The notes under the pieces are model-generated. The model did not search any database. It was not told where the DNA came from and worked only from the letters and a program-made list of their open reading frames with translations. Positions 44,402 to 53,255 of a stretch of 60,153 nucleotides of DNA are shown here, one piece after another; within the stretch, counting starts at the first letter, position 1; each line of letters begins with the position of its first letter. The stretch spans positions 1-60,153 of the forward strand of contig CAIVDC010000109.1 in assembly GCA_903904605.1 (NCBI GenBank). Reading direction: 5' to 3'. The DNA is from an uncultured Sterolibacterium sp. (GTDB lineage: Bacteria; Pseudomonadota; Gammaproteobacteria; Burkholderiales; Rhodocyclaceae). The translations under genes and the position numbers were made by a program.

Positions 44402-45603
44402 AGATTCTCTACCTATGCCACCGCTTTCCATTTCCGCCCAAGCGCGGCGGCAAGATCCGGCCTTTCAACATGATCAGGCACTTCAGCCGGCGACACGAGG
44501 TGACAGTGGCCTCGCTGGTGCGCTCGCAGGAGGAGGCCACAGAAGGTCAGGGTATCGCGCCCTATTGCGCGCGCTTCGAAATGGCCGAGGTCAGCAAGCC
44601 GCTGCAGATGGCGCGCATGGTGGCGCGTCTGCCGACGGTCGAGGCGTCGTCGCTGGGGTATTTCTATTCTGCCGACCTGGCGCGGCGAGTCCGCAACCTG
44701 TTGCGTACGACGCGGTTCGACCTGATCTTCGTCCATTGTTCGTCGGTGGCACAGTATGTCGCCGATGTTCGCGGCATTCCCAAGATTCTCGATTTCGGCG
44801 ACATGGATTCGCAGAAATGGCTGGAATACGCCCGTTACAAGCCTTTCCCCTTGAGCTTCGGCTACTGGCTGGAAGGCAGCAAGATGCTGCGCGAGGAAAA
44901 GCGTCTCGCCGGCGTCTTCGACCTATGCACCGCCACCACCCGCGCCGAATGGGAAACGCTCAAGGGCTACGGCGTCGATGTGCCGAGCGACTGGTTCCCC
45001 AACGGCGTCGATGCCGAGTTCTTCGCGCCGGACGGCGGCGCCTACGACCCGGATACGATCAGCTTCGTCGGCCGCATGGACTACTATCCGAATCAGGAAT
45101 GCATGGCCGATTTCTGCGCCAACACGCTGCCGCTGCTGCGGACCCGGCGGCCCGAGGTAAAACTGGTCATCGTCGGCGCCGACCCGTCCCCGGCGATGTG
45201 CAGGCTCGGGCAGTTGCCCGGCGTGACGGTCACCGGTTCGGTGCCCGACGTGCGGCCCTTCGTGCGCAACTCGGCGGTGATGGTGGCGCCGCTCAACATC
45301 GCCCGTGGCACCCAGAACAAGATCCTCGAAGCCATGGCCATGGGCGTGCCCGTGGTGACCAGCAGCATCGCGGCCGGAGGGGTCGACGCCCATCCCGGTG
45401 AACATTTTCTGGCTTCGGATACATATATCGGATATGCTAATGCCATATTACGGATCCTCGACGACAAGGCGGAGCGCAACCGCCTGGCCAGTGCAGGGCG
45501 TGCACGAATGATCTCCAACCATGCCTGGCCGAAATCGATGGAGCGCCTGGATGACATCGTGGAGCGTTGTCTCGCCGGGTCCGGGAAGCGCGCGAGCGCT
45601 TGA
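44398..45603 (+). CDS. XrtA-associated glycosyltransferase (stp1-type)
   Basis: GT4 glycosyltransferase of 401 residues, started at GTG (44398), overlapping the amidotransferase stop. The N-terminus KILYLCHRFPFPPKRGGKIRPFNMI is typical of exosortase A sugar transferase 1. ILDFGDMDSQKW and the donor-binding LNIARGTQNKILEAMAMGVPVV are seen. Together with the stp2- and stp3-type enzymes it forms the conserved trio of the locus. It should act on the cytoplasmic side of the membrane. Confidence 0.93.
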   Translation: MKILYLCHRFPFPPKRGGKIRPFNMIRHFSRRHEVTVASLVRSQEEATEGQGIAPYCARFEMAEVSKPLQMARMVARLPTVEASSLGYFYSADLARRVRNLLRTTRFDLIFVHCSSVAQYVADVRGIPKILDFGDMDSQKWLEYARYKPFPLSFGYWLEGSKMLREEKRLAGVFDLCTATTRAEWETLKGYGVDVPSDWFPNGVDAEFFAPDGGAYDPDTISFVGRMDYYPNQECMADFCANTLPLLRTRRPEVKLVIVGADPSPAMCRLGQLPGVTVTGSVPDVRPFVRNSAVMVAPLNIARGTQNKILEAMAMGVPVVTSSIAAGGVDAHPGEHFLASDTYIGYANAILRILDDKAERNRLASAGRARMISNHAWPKSMERLDDIVERCLAGSGKRASA

Positions 45604-45618
45604 GCAAAGGAGTCCGTT

Positions 45619-46935
45619 GTGAATATCAGCATTTTCGGTCTCGGTTATGTCGGTGCGGTTTCCCTGGCCTGTCTCGCGCGCGACGGCCACACCGTCTATG
45701 GCGTCGATGTAGACCTCGGCAAGCTGGCCTTGATAGGGGAGGGCAAGACGCCCGTGGTCGAGGAGGGGATGATCGACCTCATGCAGCAGGTGGTCGCCAG
45801 CGGTCGGGTCAGCGTGACGCCCGACGTGCGTGCGGCCATGGTCAACACCGAGCTTTCGCTGATCTGCGTCGGCACGCCCTCGGCTGCCAACGGCAGCCAG
45901 GACCAGAGCGCCATGCTACGCCTGGCCCGCGATCTCGGCGCCTTCATGCGTGAAAAGAGCACGAAGCACACTTTTGTCTTTCGCTCGACCCTGGTGCCGG
46001 GCACCGTCGAGGAAGTGCTGAGGCCGATCATGGAAAGCGAATCCGGGAAGCACGACGGCGTCGATTTCCATCTTTGCTTCCAGCCCGAGTTCCTGCGCGA
46101 GGGTACGTCAATTCGGGATTACGACCAGCCGCCGTTCACCATCGTCGGCGCCAGTTGCCCGGAACCGGTCGAATTGCTGCGCCAGTTGTTCGGACATCTG
46201 CCTTGCCAGTTTCACCGGACTTCGATCCGTTCTGCCGAGATGGTCAAGTATTCCTGCAACGACTTCCATGCCCTCAAGATCACGTTTGCCAACGAGATGG
46301 CGCGCCTCTGCGAGGCCATGGGCGTCGACCCTTTCGAGGTAATGGATCTGGTCTGCAAGGATACCCAACTCAACATCTCGAAGGCCTATTTGAGGCCAGG
46401 CTTTGCCTTCGGCGGCTCCTGCCTGCCGAAGGATCTGCGTGCCACCCTGTATCTCGCCAAAATGCGCGATGTCGAACTGCCCATGCTGGGCGGCATCATG
46501 CAATCCAATCAGGCGCACCTCGACCACGCCATCCGGAAGGTCATGGCTTCGGGCAAGCGGCGCATCGGCATGATCGGCCTATCCTTCAAGACGGGCACGG
46601 ACGACCTGCGCGAAAGTCCGATGGTGGCGCTCGCCGAGCACTTCTTCGGCAAAGGGCTGAGCCTGCTGGTCTACGACCCGGAGGTGAATCTTTCCAAGCT
46701 GCTCGGTGCCAACCGTCGCTTCATCGAGCAGCACCTGCCGCACATCGGTTGCCTGATGAAGAACGATCTGGAAGACGTCATGGCCGAGTCCGACGTGCTG
46801 GTGGTCGGTCTGGCCGATCCCAAGGTGGTCGATGGTTTGCAACGCCACTTGCGCGACGACCAGATCGTAATCGACCTGGCGCGCCTGCCCGACCGCGGGG
46901 AACTGCGCGGCGAGTACCTGGGCCTGTGCTGGTAA
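45619..46935 (+). CDS. GDP-mannose/UDP-glucose 6-dehydrogenase family, AlgD-like
   Basis: NAD-dependent sugar-nucleotide dehydrogenase of 438 residues with a GTG start at 45619 after AAAGGAG. The Rossmann start is SIFGLGYVGAVSLACLARDGH. The catalytic region PGFAFGGSCLPKDLRA places Cys268, the same number and context as in Pseudomonas AlgD. FRSTLVPGTVEEVLRP and MIGLSFKTGTDDLRESP are conserved. The AlgD match suggests GDP-mannuronate, though UDP-glucose cannot be excluded. With the TviB-type enzyme at 26579 this gives the locus two different uronic-acid routes. Confidence 0.9.
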   Translation: MNISIFGLGYVGAVSLACLARDGHTVYGVDVDLGKLALIGEGKTPVVEEGMIDLMQQVVASGRVSVTPDVRAAMVNTELSLICVGTPSAANGSQDQSAMLRLARDLGAFMREKSTKHTFVFRSTLVPGTVEEVLRPIMESESGKHDGVDFHLCFQPEFLREGTSIRDYDQPPFTIVGASCPEPVELLRQLFGHLPCQFHRTSIRSAEMVKYSCNDFHALKITFANEMARLCEAMGVDPFEVMDLVCKDTQLNISKAYLRPGFAFGGSCLPKDLRATLYLAKMRDVELPMLGGIMQSNQAHLDHAIRKVMASGKRRIGMIGLSFKTGTDDLRESPMVALAEHFFGKGLSLLVYDPEVNLSKLLGANRRFIEQHLPHIGCLMKNDLEDVMAESDVLVVGLADPKVVDGLQRHLRDDQIVIDLARLPDRGELRGEYLGLCW

Positions 46936-46939
46936 GGTC

Positions 46940-47899
46940 ATGACCAAGCTGATCATCGCCAACCTGATGGCGCTGGGCGCTCTGGCGGGCTTCCTGCTGA
47001 AGCTGTCCTGGCCCCCGGCCGGGGCGGTACGCGTGCGCAATGCGCTGCTGCTAGATCCTTCGCGGGACGAGGATTTCCTGTGGACCCCCGACACGATGCC
47101 GGTGGATTTCAGACGCGAGGAACGACCGGCCAGCGCCGATTTCGTCGCCGTCGTCGCGGCGCTGGACCTGAACGGCTTGGGCGACTGGGACAAGGCGCTG
47201 AGTCTGGCTGGCCATCTTGCCGAAAGGGCCGGGGACAAGGGCCCGATCCAGGACAACCTGGCCGCCACCTACATCGGCATTCGCGGCGGCTACGGACATT
47301 GCGCGGACTTCGTCAAGGTGTTCCTCGCCCTGGCTCATGCTGCAGGACTGGATGCCCGCCAGTGGGCGTTCTCGTTCGACGGCTTCGGCGGCCATGGCCA
47401 CACTTTCGTCGAAGTTTTCGACCGTCGCCGCGGCAAATGGCTGTTCCTCGATCCGCACAACAATTTTCATGCGCTCGACGCCGTCAGCGGCGAACCGCTC
47501 TCGGCGCTGGAATTCCGAGACAGCCTGCTCGGCCGCGGGGCAGCCGCCCGCCTGCGGCCGAACGGACCGGGTCGCGCCGGTTTTGTCGAGGAAGAAAAGG
47601 CACTCGATTATTTTCGCCGTGGCGCCAGCGAATGGTATTTGTGGTGGGGCAACGCGCCCTTTACCTATTACGCGCATCCCGTGGTGCGGGCGGCCGGGCG
47701 GATCTCGCGTGCCCTGGCGCATCTGGCGGGCAACCTGGTCGGCGTGCAGCCGCGCATCCGTATCTATCCTGTTGAGGAGGGCCGGGAAGCGGCGCGGCGC
47801 ATGTTCAAACTGCGCCGGCGCCTGCAGGCTTCGATGCTCGCGGCACTGGCGTTGTCGCTGTTGCTGCTGGCGCAATTGAAATCATGGGTCGCGCCATGA
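46940..47899 (+). CDS. Membrane-anchored transglutaminase-like protein
   Basis: Protein of 319 residues with a transglutaminase-like core between two hydrophobic segments (about 4-20 and 297-314). The candidate triad is Cys121 in GGYGHCADFVKVFLALAHAAGLDAR, His154 in GGHGHTFVEVFD and Asp171 in FLDPHNNF, in the correct order and spacing. A helical membrane-proximal region with many arginines follows. Relatives can be proteases, amidases or acyltransferases, so the reaction is open. It sits 4 bases after the AlgD-like gene and overlaps the deacetylase gene, so it belongs to the EPS operon. A role in crosslinking or trimming exported protein or polymer is inferred. Confidence 0.82.
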   Translation: MTKLIIANLMALGALAGFLLKLSWPPAGAVRVRNALLLDPSRDEDFLWTPDTMPVDFRREERPASADFVAVVAALDLNGLGDWDKALSLAGHLAERAGDKGPIQDNLAATYIGIRGGYGHCADFVKVFLALAHAAGLDARQWAFSFDGFGGHGHTFVEVFDRRRGKWLFLDPHNNFHALDAVSGEPLSALEFRDSLLGRGAAARLRPNGPGRAGFVEEEKALDYFRRGASEWYLWWGNAPFTYYAHPVVRAAGRISRALAHLAGNLVGVQPRIRIYPVEEGREAARRMFKLRRRLQASMLAALALSLLLLAQLKSWVAP

Positions 47900-48855
47900 T
47901 GCGCCTGTTGCTGCGAGCACTGGCCCCGGCCGGGCGAGACGCCAGGTTGTCGGTGCTGATGTTTCATCGCGTCCATGCCGAAGCCGACCCCTTGTTCCCG
48001 GGCGAAGCGCATGCCAGTTCCTTCGATCAGAAAATGGGCTGGCTCAAGCGCTGGTTCAATGTCCTGCCGCTTGCCGAGGCGGTCGCCGGGCTGCGCGAAG
48101 GCAGGCTGCCGTCCCGGCCGGCGGTCGTCACTTTCGACGACGGATACGCCGACAACCGCACGGTCGCCCTCCCCATCCTGCTACGCCATGGCTTGCCGGC
48201 CACGTTCTTCGTCTGTTCCGGTTTTCTCGACGGCGGCCGCATGTGGAACGACACCGTGATCGAGACGCTGAGGCGCTGCACCGCTCCGGTGCTGGACCTT
48301 CGTGCGCTCGGACTGGGTGTGCATCAGACCGGCGCCGTTTCGCAGCGTCGAGCCGCCATTGCCAGCCTGATTGGCCAGCTGAAATACCTGGCGCCGGCAG
48401 TGCGCCTGCGGCAGGTCGATGCCATTGCCGTGTGCGCCGATGTCGAACTGCCGGACGACCTGATGATGAGTTCGGTGCAGGTGCGCGAATTGGCGCATGC
48501 CGGCATGACGATAGGCGCCCACACGGTCCATCATCCGATCCTGAGCGGCTTGCCGGAAGACGAGGCGTCGGCTGAGTTGGTCGAAGGCCGACGGCGGCTG
48601 GAGCAGATCATCGGCGGCCCGGTGCGCTTCTTTGCCTATCCCAACGGGATGCCAGGAAGGGACTACAGCGCGGTCCATGTGCGCCTCGTTCGGCAAGCCG
48701 GCTTCGAGGCTGCGCTGACCACCGCCTGGGGCGCAGCCCGGCCGGGCTGCGACCTTTACCAGATACCCCGCTTCACGCCCTGGGACCGGGGATGTCTGCG
48801 CTTCGGCCTGCGCCTGGCCAATAACCTCAGGCAAGTCGCTTACGCGACGACGTGA
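47896..48855 (+). CDS. Polysaccharide deacetylase family protein (second in locus)
   Basis: NodB-fold protein of 319 residues. The ATG at 47896 overlaps the previous stop (ATGA); an ATG 12 bases earlier is possible. Motifs are VLMFHRV near the start, VVTFDDGYADNRTVALPIL with the catalytic Asp pair, ATFFVCSGFL and GAHTVHHPILSGL for the metal histidines. RFFAYPNGMPGRDY follows. This group differs from the XrtA-type deacetylase at 34609 and resembles enzymes of capsule and O-antigen loci. It may deacetylate a second amino sugar. It overlaps the next start in GTGA. Confidence 0.9.
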   Translation: MMRLLLRALAPAGRDARLSVLMFHRVHAEADPLFPGEAHASSFDQKMGWLKRWFNVLPLAEAVAGLREGRLPSRPAVVTFDDGYADNRTVALPILLRHGLPATFFVCSGFLDGGRMWNDTVIETLRRCTAPVLDLRALGLGVHQTGAVSQRRAAIASLIGQLKYLAPAVRLRQVDAIAVCADVELPDDLMMSSVQVRELAHAGMTIGAHTVHHPILSGLPEDEASAELVEGRRRLEQIIGGPVRFFAYPNGMPGRDYSAVHVRLVRQAGFEAALTTAWGAARPGCDLYQIPRFTPWDRGCLRFGLRLANNLRQVAYATT

Positions 48856-50021
48856 AACGGGCGCTGACCATGCAAACCCTGTCCGCAATCGATACGAACC
48901 GGCAAATGCTCCAGGCCTCGGCAGGCGGACGCGCAATCAGCGTTGGCCTGGTCGGCCCGCTGCCGCCGCCATCCGGCGGAATGGCAAACCAGACCTGGCA
49001 ACTGGCGCGCCTGCTGCGCGAGACGGGGATCAAGGTGGAACTGGTTCAGGTGAACGCACCTTATCGGCCGGCCTGGGTCGAGAAATTTCGAACTGTCCGG
49101 GCCTTGTTCCGCCTATTGCCCTATCTGGGCAGGTTATGGACGTGCGCCGGCCGGGTCGATTTGCTGCACGTCATGGCCAATTCGGGCTGGGCCTGGCATC
49201 TTTTCGCCGCTCCGGCGGTGTGGCTCGCATCGCTGCGCGGAACGCCGGTGATCGTGAATTATCGAGGCGGCAACGCGGAAAGCTTCTTTCAAGCCCGGTT
49301 CAAATGGCTCAGACCGACCCTGGCGCGCGCCAGCGTGGTGCTCGTGCCGTCGGGGTTTCTCGCCACCGTCTTCGCAAAGTGGGCGGTACCCACCCAGATC
49401 GTGCCGAACATCGTCGACCTCTCGCGCTTCAAGCCGGAAAAAAACAGAGTCCGCGGACATCATCTCATTGTCGCGCGCAACCTGGAGGATATCTACGACA
49501 TACCAAACGCCTTGCGGGCATTTGCCGCAATACGCCGCGTTTTCCCGGATGCGCGTTTGACGGTGGCCGGGTCTGGGCCGCGACTCGGTGCCTTGCGGAA
49601 ACTCTGCGACGAGTTGGGCGTCGTCGAGGCGGTTTGTTTCACCGGCAGGCTGGAAAACGAACGCATGGCCGATTTGTACCGCGACGCCGACCTGCTGCTC
49701 AACCCGTCGCTGGTGGACAACATGCCGATCTCCCTACTCGAAGCCATGGCGAGCGGCGTACCTATCGTCACCACCAATGTCGGCGGCATTCCCCACCTGG
49801 TGGAGGATGGCAAGACCGCGATTCTGGTGGCGCCCGGTCAACCGTCGGAAATGGCCGTTGCCGCCGTGCGCGTGTTCGCCGACAGGAGGCTGGCCGAAAG
49901 ACTGCGCGATTCGGGACTGGAGACCTCGGCACTTTATGCCTGGCCGCAGGTACGCGGCCGGCTCTTCTCGGCCTATGCGCTTGCACTAGGCACGCCGTTT
50001 GTCGGAGCTAGACGGACATGA
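48852..50021 (+). CDS. GT4 family glycosyltransferase
   Basis: Glycosyltransferase of 389 residues with a GTG start (48852) overlapping the deacetylase stop. After about 28 variable residues the acceptor domain begins SVGLVGPLPPPSGGMANQTWQLARLL. The donor domain has IVARNLEDIYDIPNALRAFAAIRR and NPSLVDNMPISLLEAMASGVPIVTTNVGG, the GT4 signature with Glu residues. It is followed by a 4-base overlap with the CapK-like gene. The sugar is not predictable. Confidence 0.9.
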   Translation: MKRALTMQTLSAIDTNRQMLQASAGGRAISVGLVGPLPPPSGGMANQTWQLARLLRETGIKVELVQVNAPYRPAWVEKFRTVRALFRLLPYLGRLWTCAGRVDLLHVMANSGWAWHLFAAPAVWLASLRGTPVIVNYRGGNAESFFQARFKWLRPTLARASVVLVPSGFLATVFAKWAVPTQIVPNIVDLSRFKPEKNRVRGHHLIVARNLEDIYDIPNALRAFAAIRRVFPDARLTVAGSGPRLGALRKLCDELGVVEAVCFTGRLENERMADLYRDADLLLNPSLVDNMPISLLEAMASGVPIVTTNVGGIPHLVEDGKTAILVAPGQPSEMAVAAVRVFADRRLAERLRDSGLETSALYAWPQVRGRLFSAYALALGTPFVGARRT

Positions 50022-51376
50022 ACACCGCCAGCGCACTCTGGTCACGGCCAATCGCCGGGATCCTCTTTCCTCTGCACGAGCGCCTCAAGGGGCATGACAG
50101 CATCGCCCGGCTGAAGGCGCTGGAGAGCAGTCAATGGTGGACTGCCGAAGAGCTGGATGAGCACCGCCTGGTGCGTCTCAAGGCGCTGTGTGGCTATGCC
50201 GGCCGGCATGTCCCGTACTACCGGTCCCTGTTCAGACAGATGGGATTCGACCCGGCGGCCATGACGGGCTTGAGCGATATGCAGTGGCTGCCGCTCCTGA
50301 CCAAGCCGCTGATCCGCGCCAACGAGCTGAAATCCGAACTGGCCGGTCCGTTGAAGCGCTACAACACCGGCGGGTCGAGTGGCGAACCGCTGATTTTCCA
50401 TATGGGTCGCGAGCGCATCAGCCACGACGTCGCCGCCAAACGGCGGGCGACGCGCTGGTGGCGTGTGGATATAGGTGATCCTGAGATCGTTGTGTGGGGC
50501 TCCCCGATCGAACTGGGCACGCAGGACCGGCTGCGCCTGGTGCGCGACAAACTCCTGCGCAGCCGGCTGCTGCCCGCCTTCGACATGTCGCCGGCCAGGC
50601 TGGACAGCTTCGTCAGGGAAATTCGCGCGTACCGGCCGCGCATGATCTTCGGCTATCCGTCGGCACTGGCACATCTCGTGCGCCATGCAAAAGCGTCCGG
50701 ACTGCGCCTGGACGACCTCGGCGTCCGTGTCGCCTTCGTCACCTCGGAGATGCTCTACGACCGGCAGCGCTCCCAGATCTCCAAGGCCTTTGGCTGCCCG
50801 GTGGCGAACGGCTACGGCGGACGCGACGCCGGTTTCATCGCCCACGAATGTCCGGCGGGAGGCATGCATATCAGCGCAGAGGACATCATCGTCGAGATCG
50901 TCGATGCGAAAGGGCGTCTGCTGCCGCCGGGACAGTCGGGCGAGATCGTCGTTACCCACCTGGCGACAAGGGAATTTCCCTTCATCCGCTACCGCACCGG
51001 AGACATCGGCACGCTCGACGACACCGAATGCGAGTGCGGTCGTGGCCTGCCCCTGCTGAAAACCATAGAAGGGCGCAGCACCGATTTCGTCGTTGCCGCG
51101 GACGGCACGGTGATGCACGGCCTGGCGCTTGTCTACATCGTTCGCGATCTGCCCGGTATCAGGGAGTTCAAGATTGTGCAGGAAAGCCTGGAACGGACCC
51201 GTGTGCTGCTGGTTACCGATGAGGCATTTGACGAGGGGTCGCGCGCGATCATCGAACAGGGCTTCATGGCCCGGCTCGGGCAGGGCGTGCAGATCGTGGT
51301 GGATAGGCTGCAGCATATCGCGCCCGAGAAATCGGGAAAGTTTCGCTATGTGGTAAGCCACGTCGCGGCAGAATAG
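50018..51376 (+). CDS. CapK/PaaK-like adenylate-forming protein
   Basis: Protein of 452 residues related to phenylacetate-CoA ligase and to CapK of capsule loci. The ATP-binding P-loop is YNTGGSSGEPLIF (about 115-127). NGYGGRDAGFIAHEC and FPFIRYRTGDIG are the acyl-adenylate motifs, and CECGRGLPLLKTIEGRSTDF follows. CapK homologues occur in many capsule clusters and are thought to activate a carboxylic acid, but their reaction is poorly defined. Here it could supply an acyl or aminoacyl group for decoration. It ends the tightly overlapping part of the operon. Confidence 0.88.
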   Translation: MNTASALWSRPIAGILFPLHERLKGHDSIARLKALESSQWWTAEELDEHRLVRLKALCGYAGRHVPYYRSLFRQMGFDPAAMTGLSDMQWLPLLTKPLIRANELKSELAGPLKRYNTGGSSGEPLIFHMGRERISHDVAAKRRATRWWRVDIGDPEIVVWGSPIELGTQDRLRLVRDKLLRSRLLPAFDMSPARLDSFVREIRAYRPRMIFGYPSALAHLVRHAKASGLRLDDLGVRVAFVTSEMLYDRQRSQISKAFGCPVANGYGGRDAGFIAHECPAGGMHISAEDIIVEIVDAKGRLLPPGQSGEIVVTHLATREFPFIRYRTGDIGTLDDTECECGRGLPLLKTIEGRSTDFVVAADGTVMHGLALVYIVRDLPGIREFKIVQESLERTRVLLVTDEAFDEGSRAIIEQGFMARLGQGVQIVVDRLQHIAPEKSGKFRYVVSHVAAE

Positions 51377-51457
51377 TCTCGGAATATGTGCGTGTGGCAA
51401 ACGCAGTACAATGGCATATTGGCGCGTGATTGAGTGATTCTCGCAAAGGAGCAACTG

Positions 51458-52234
51458 ATGCCGACTTTAGCCCAGTCCCTTACGATCGTCGTTCTGGTTT
51501 TTCTCAGCGGGCTCGCATATTGGACATTTAGAAAGGTCAGATCCATCGCGCTACGACTGAGCCAGGTACCGACGCGCCGCGACCTCGATAATCTCTACCG
51601 GCAACTTGAGGCGCTCGACACGCTGCATCGCGACCTCGGCTTTTCAAGATCAATCCCCCCCTTGCGCGGATTTGCCGGATCGCCGGACTTTCTGCTGGCA
51701 CTTTCCGGTTATATCCGGAAGACCCGTCCCGCCCGGGTGCTCGAATTGGGAAGCGGTGCATCGACCCTGGTCATCGCCAGAGCACTGCAGTTGTGCGGAG
51801 GCGGCCGAGTCATCAGTCTCGAGCATGACGCGAATTACTTCGAAGAAACGGCGAATCTGATCAAGGAGCACGGCTTGGGCGATTTTGTTACGGTCCTTCA
51901 TGCCCCCTTGATCGACTACTCGATCAAGGGGGCCCGCTTCCGCTGGTATTCCCTGCGTGACCTGCCAGCCATCGAGTTCGAGATGCTATCGATCGATGGT
52001 CCTCCGGAGTCCACCCAGTCGATGGCGCGCTATCCGGCGCTGCCTCTCCTTGCCTCGCGCCTGGCGGCAAGCTGCGTGGTCGTGGCTGACGACACCAACC
52101 GCGAGGATGAGACTGCAATGCTGCAGCGATGGCGCGAAGAGTTCCGCGATTTCGTCGAGCAATATGTTCCCTGCGAAAAAGGCTGCGTGGCGCTGATCCG
52201 CGGGCAGGGGAATCGCCGGCTGCTCGCCGCCTGA
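51458..52234 (+). CDS. Membrane-anchored SAM methyltransferase-like protein
   Basis: Protein of 258 residues, started at the ATG at 51458 with AAGGAG six bases upstream. An N-terminal membrane helix (about 5-22) and a short basic coil precede a Rossmann methyltransferase domain. Motif I is VLELGSGASTLVIARAL and the acidic residue after strand 2 lies in VISLEHDANYFEETANLI. FEMLSIDGPPESTQSMARYPALPLL resembles O-methyltransferases of polysaccharide loci. It may methylate a sugar hydroxyl near the membrane. The gap before it (51377-51457) breaks the run of overlapping genes. Confidence 0.82.
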   Translation: MPTLAQSLTIVVLVFLSGLAYWTFRKVRSIALRLSQVPTRRDLDNLYRQLEALDTLHRDLGFSRSIPPLRGFAGSPDFLLALSGYIRKTRPARVLELGSGASTLVIARALQLCGGGRVISLEHDANYFEETANLIKEHGLGDFVTVLHAPLIDYSIKGARFRWYSLRDLPAIEFEMLSIDGPPESTQSMARYPALPLLASRLAASCVVVADDTNREDETAMLQRWREEFRDFVEQYVPCEKGCVALIRGQGNRRLLAA

Positions 52235-52300
52235 TCGGCCTGCGGCTGTGCCCGGCGAGCATTGATCCATGCTGACGATTCTACGGAGGAATATTTCGCA

Positions 52301-53209
52301 ATGACAGCGAGTCCGTGGTTCCGGCCGTCGTGCGCGATCATCATTCCCACTTTGGCGTTGCGCGAGCGTGCCGACTCTCTGGAAAGAGCCATCGAAAGCA
52401 CGCGGTCGGGGAACGAATGTCCGCCGAAAGTGCTTGTCGTGGTCAATGGGCAACGCTTCGATGCTTCCCTGGTGGCAGGCCTGCGCGCCCGTCAGGACAT
52501 CCAGTTGCTCCAGATATCGACGCCGTCCTCGCCCGCGGCCATTCTGGCGGGGCGAAAGGCAATCACGACGCCCTTTTTCGGGTTTCTGGACGATGACGAC
52601 GAATATCTGCCGGGGGCTGTCGATGCCCGTCTTGAGGCCATGGCCGCACATCCCGAGGCCAGCGTGGTTATCACCAACGGCTACCACCACAGGCTCGGTG
52701 AAGATAGCCTGGACGTGGAATACCTGGCGAACCTGTCCGATGATCCCCTGGCGGCTCTGTTCCGTGAGAATTGGCTCGCCTCGTGCGGCGGCCTGTACCG
52801 CACCGATCATATTCCGGTAGAGTTCTTTGAGGATTCTCCGCGTCATATTCACTGGACCTGGCTGGCCTTCCGTCTTGTCGAGGCCGGGAAGCGTATCGTC
52901 GCGCTGGATGTGCCGACGTATCGGATCAACGATACGCTTGACTCATCGTCCAAGTCGAAGGAATACATGCTTTGCCACTTGGACTTATATCGGCGCATGC
53001 TCGAGCGCGTATCGAGACCGGATATTGTCCGCATACTCCGGGCCCGGCTTTGCCAAGCCAGCCATGAGATATCCGCCTATTACCTCAAGCAGGGTTCTCT
53101 ACAGGCAGCGTGGTCCGCGCACCTAAGCAGCCTGGGCCATCGGTCGGGATGGAAATTCCTTCCTTACTCGAGAAAGTTTATCTTTGCCCGTGCGGGCAGG
53201 GATGAGTAA
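52301..53209 (+). CDS. GT2-like glycosyltransferase
   Basis: Protein of 302 residues with a GT-A fold beginning CAIIIPTLALRERADSLERAIES. The donor/metal motif appears as FFGFLDDDDEYLPGAVD, and HIHWTWLAFRLVEAGKRIV is typical of the second half. The ATG at 52301 follows GGAGG by 11 bases; a TTG at 52262 is a less likely start. No membrane helix is seen, so it is probably a soluble or peripheral enzyme adding one sugar. The 66-base gap before it holds only the ribosome binding site. Confidence 0.87.
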   Translation: MTASPWFRPSCAIIIPTLALRERADSLERAIESTRSGNECPPKVLVVVNGQRFDASLVAGLRARQDIQLLQISTPSSPAAILAGRKAITTPFFGFLDDDDEYLPGAVDARLEAMAAHPEASVVITNGYHHRLGEDSLDVEYLANLSDDPLAALFRENWLASCGGLYRTDHIPVEFFEDSPRHIHWTWLAFRLVEAGKRIVALDVPTYRINDTLDSSSKSKEYMLCHLDLYRRMLERVSRPDIVRILRARLCQASHEISAYYLKQGSLQAAWSAHLSSLGHRSGWKFLPYSRKFIFARAGRDE

Positions 53210-53255
53210 GCGTTCAAGCCGCTGAGTCGATACAGAGAAGAGGTCGGAGTTCAAG

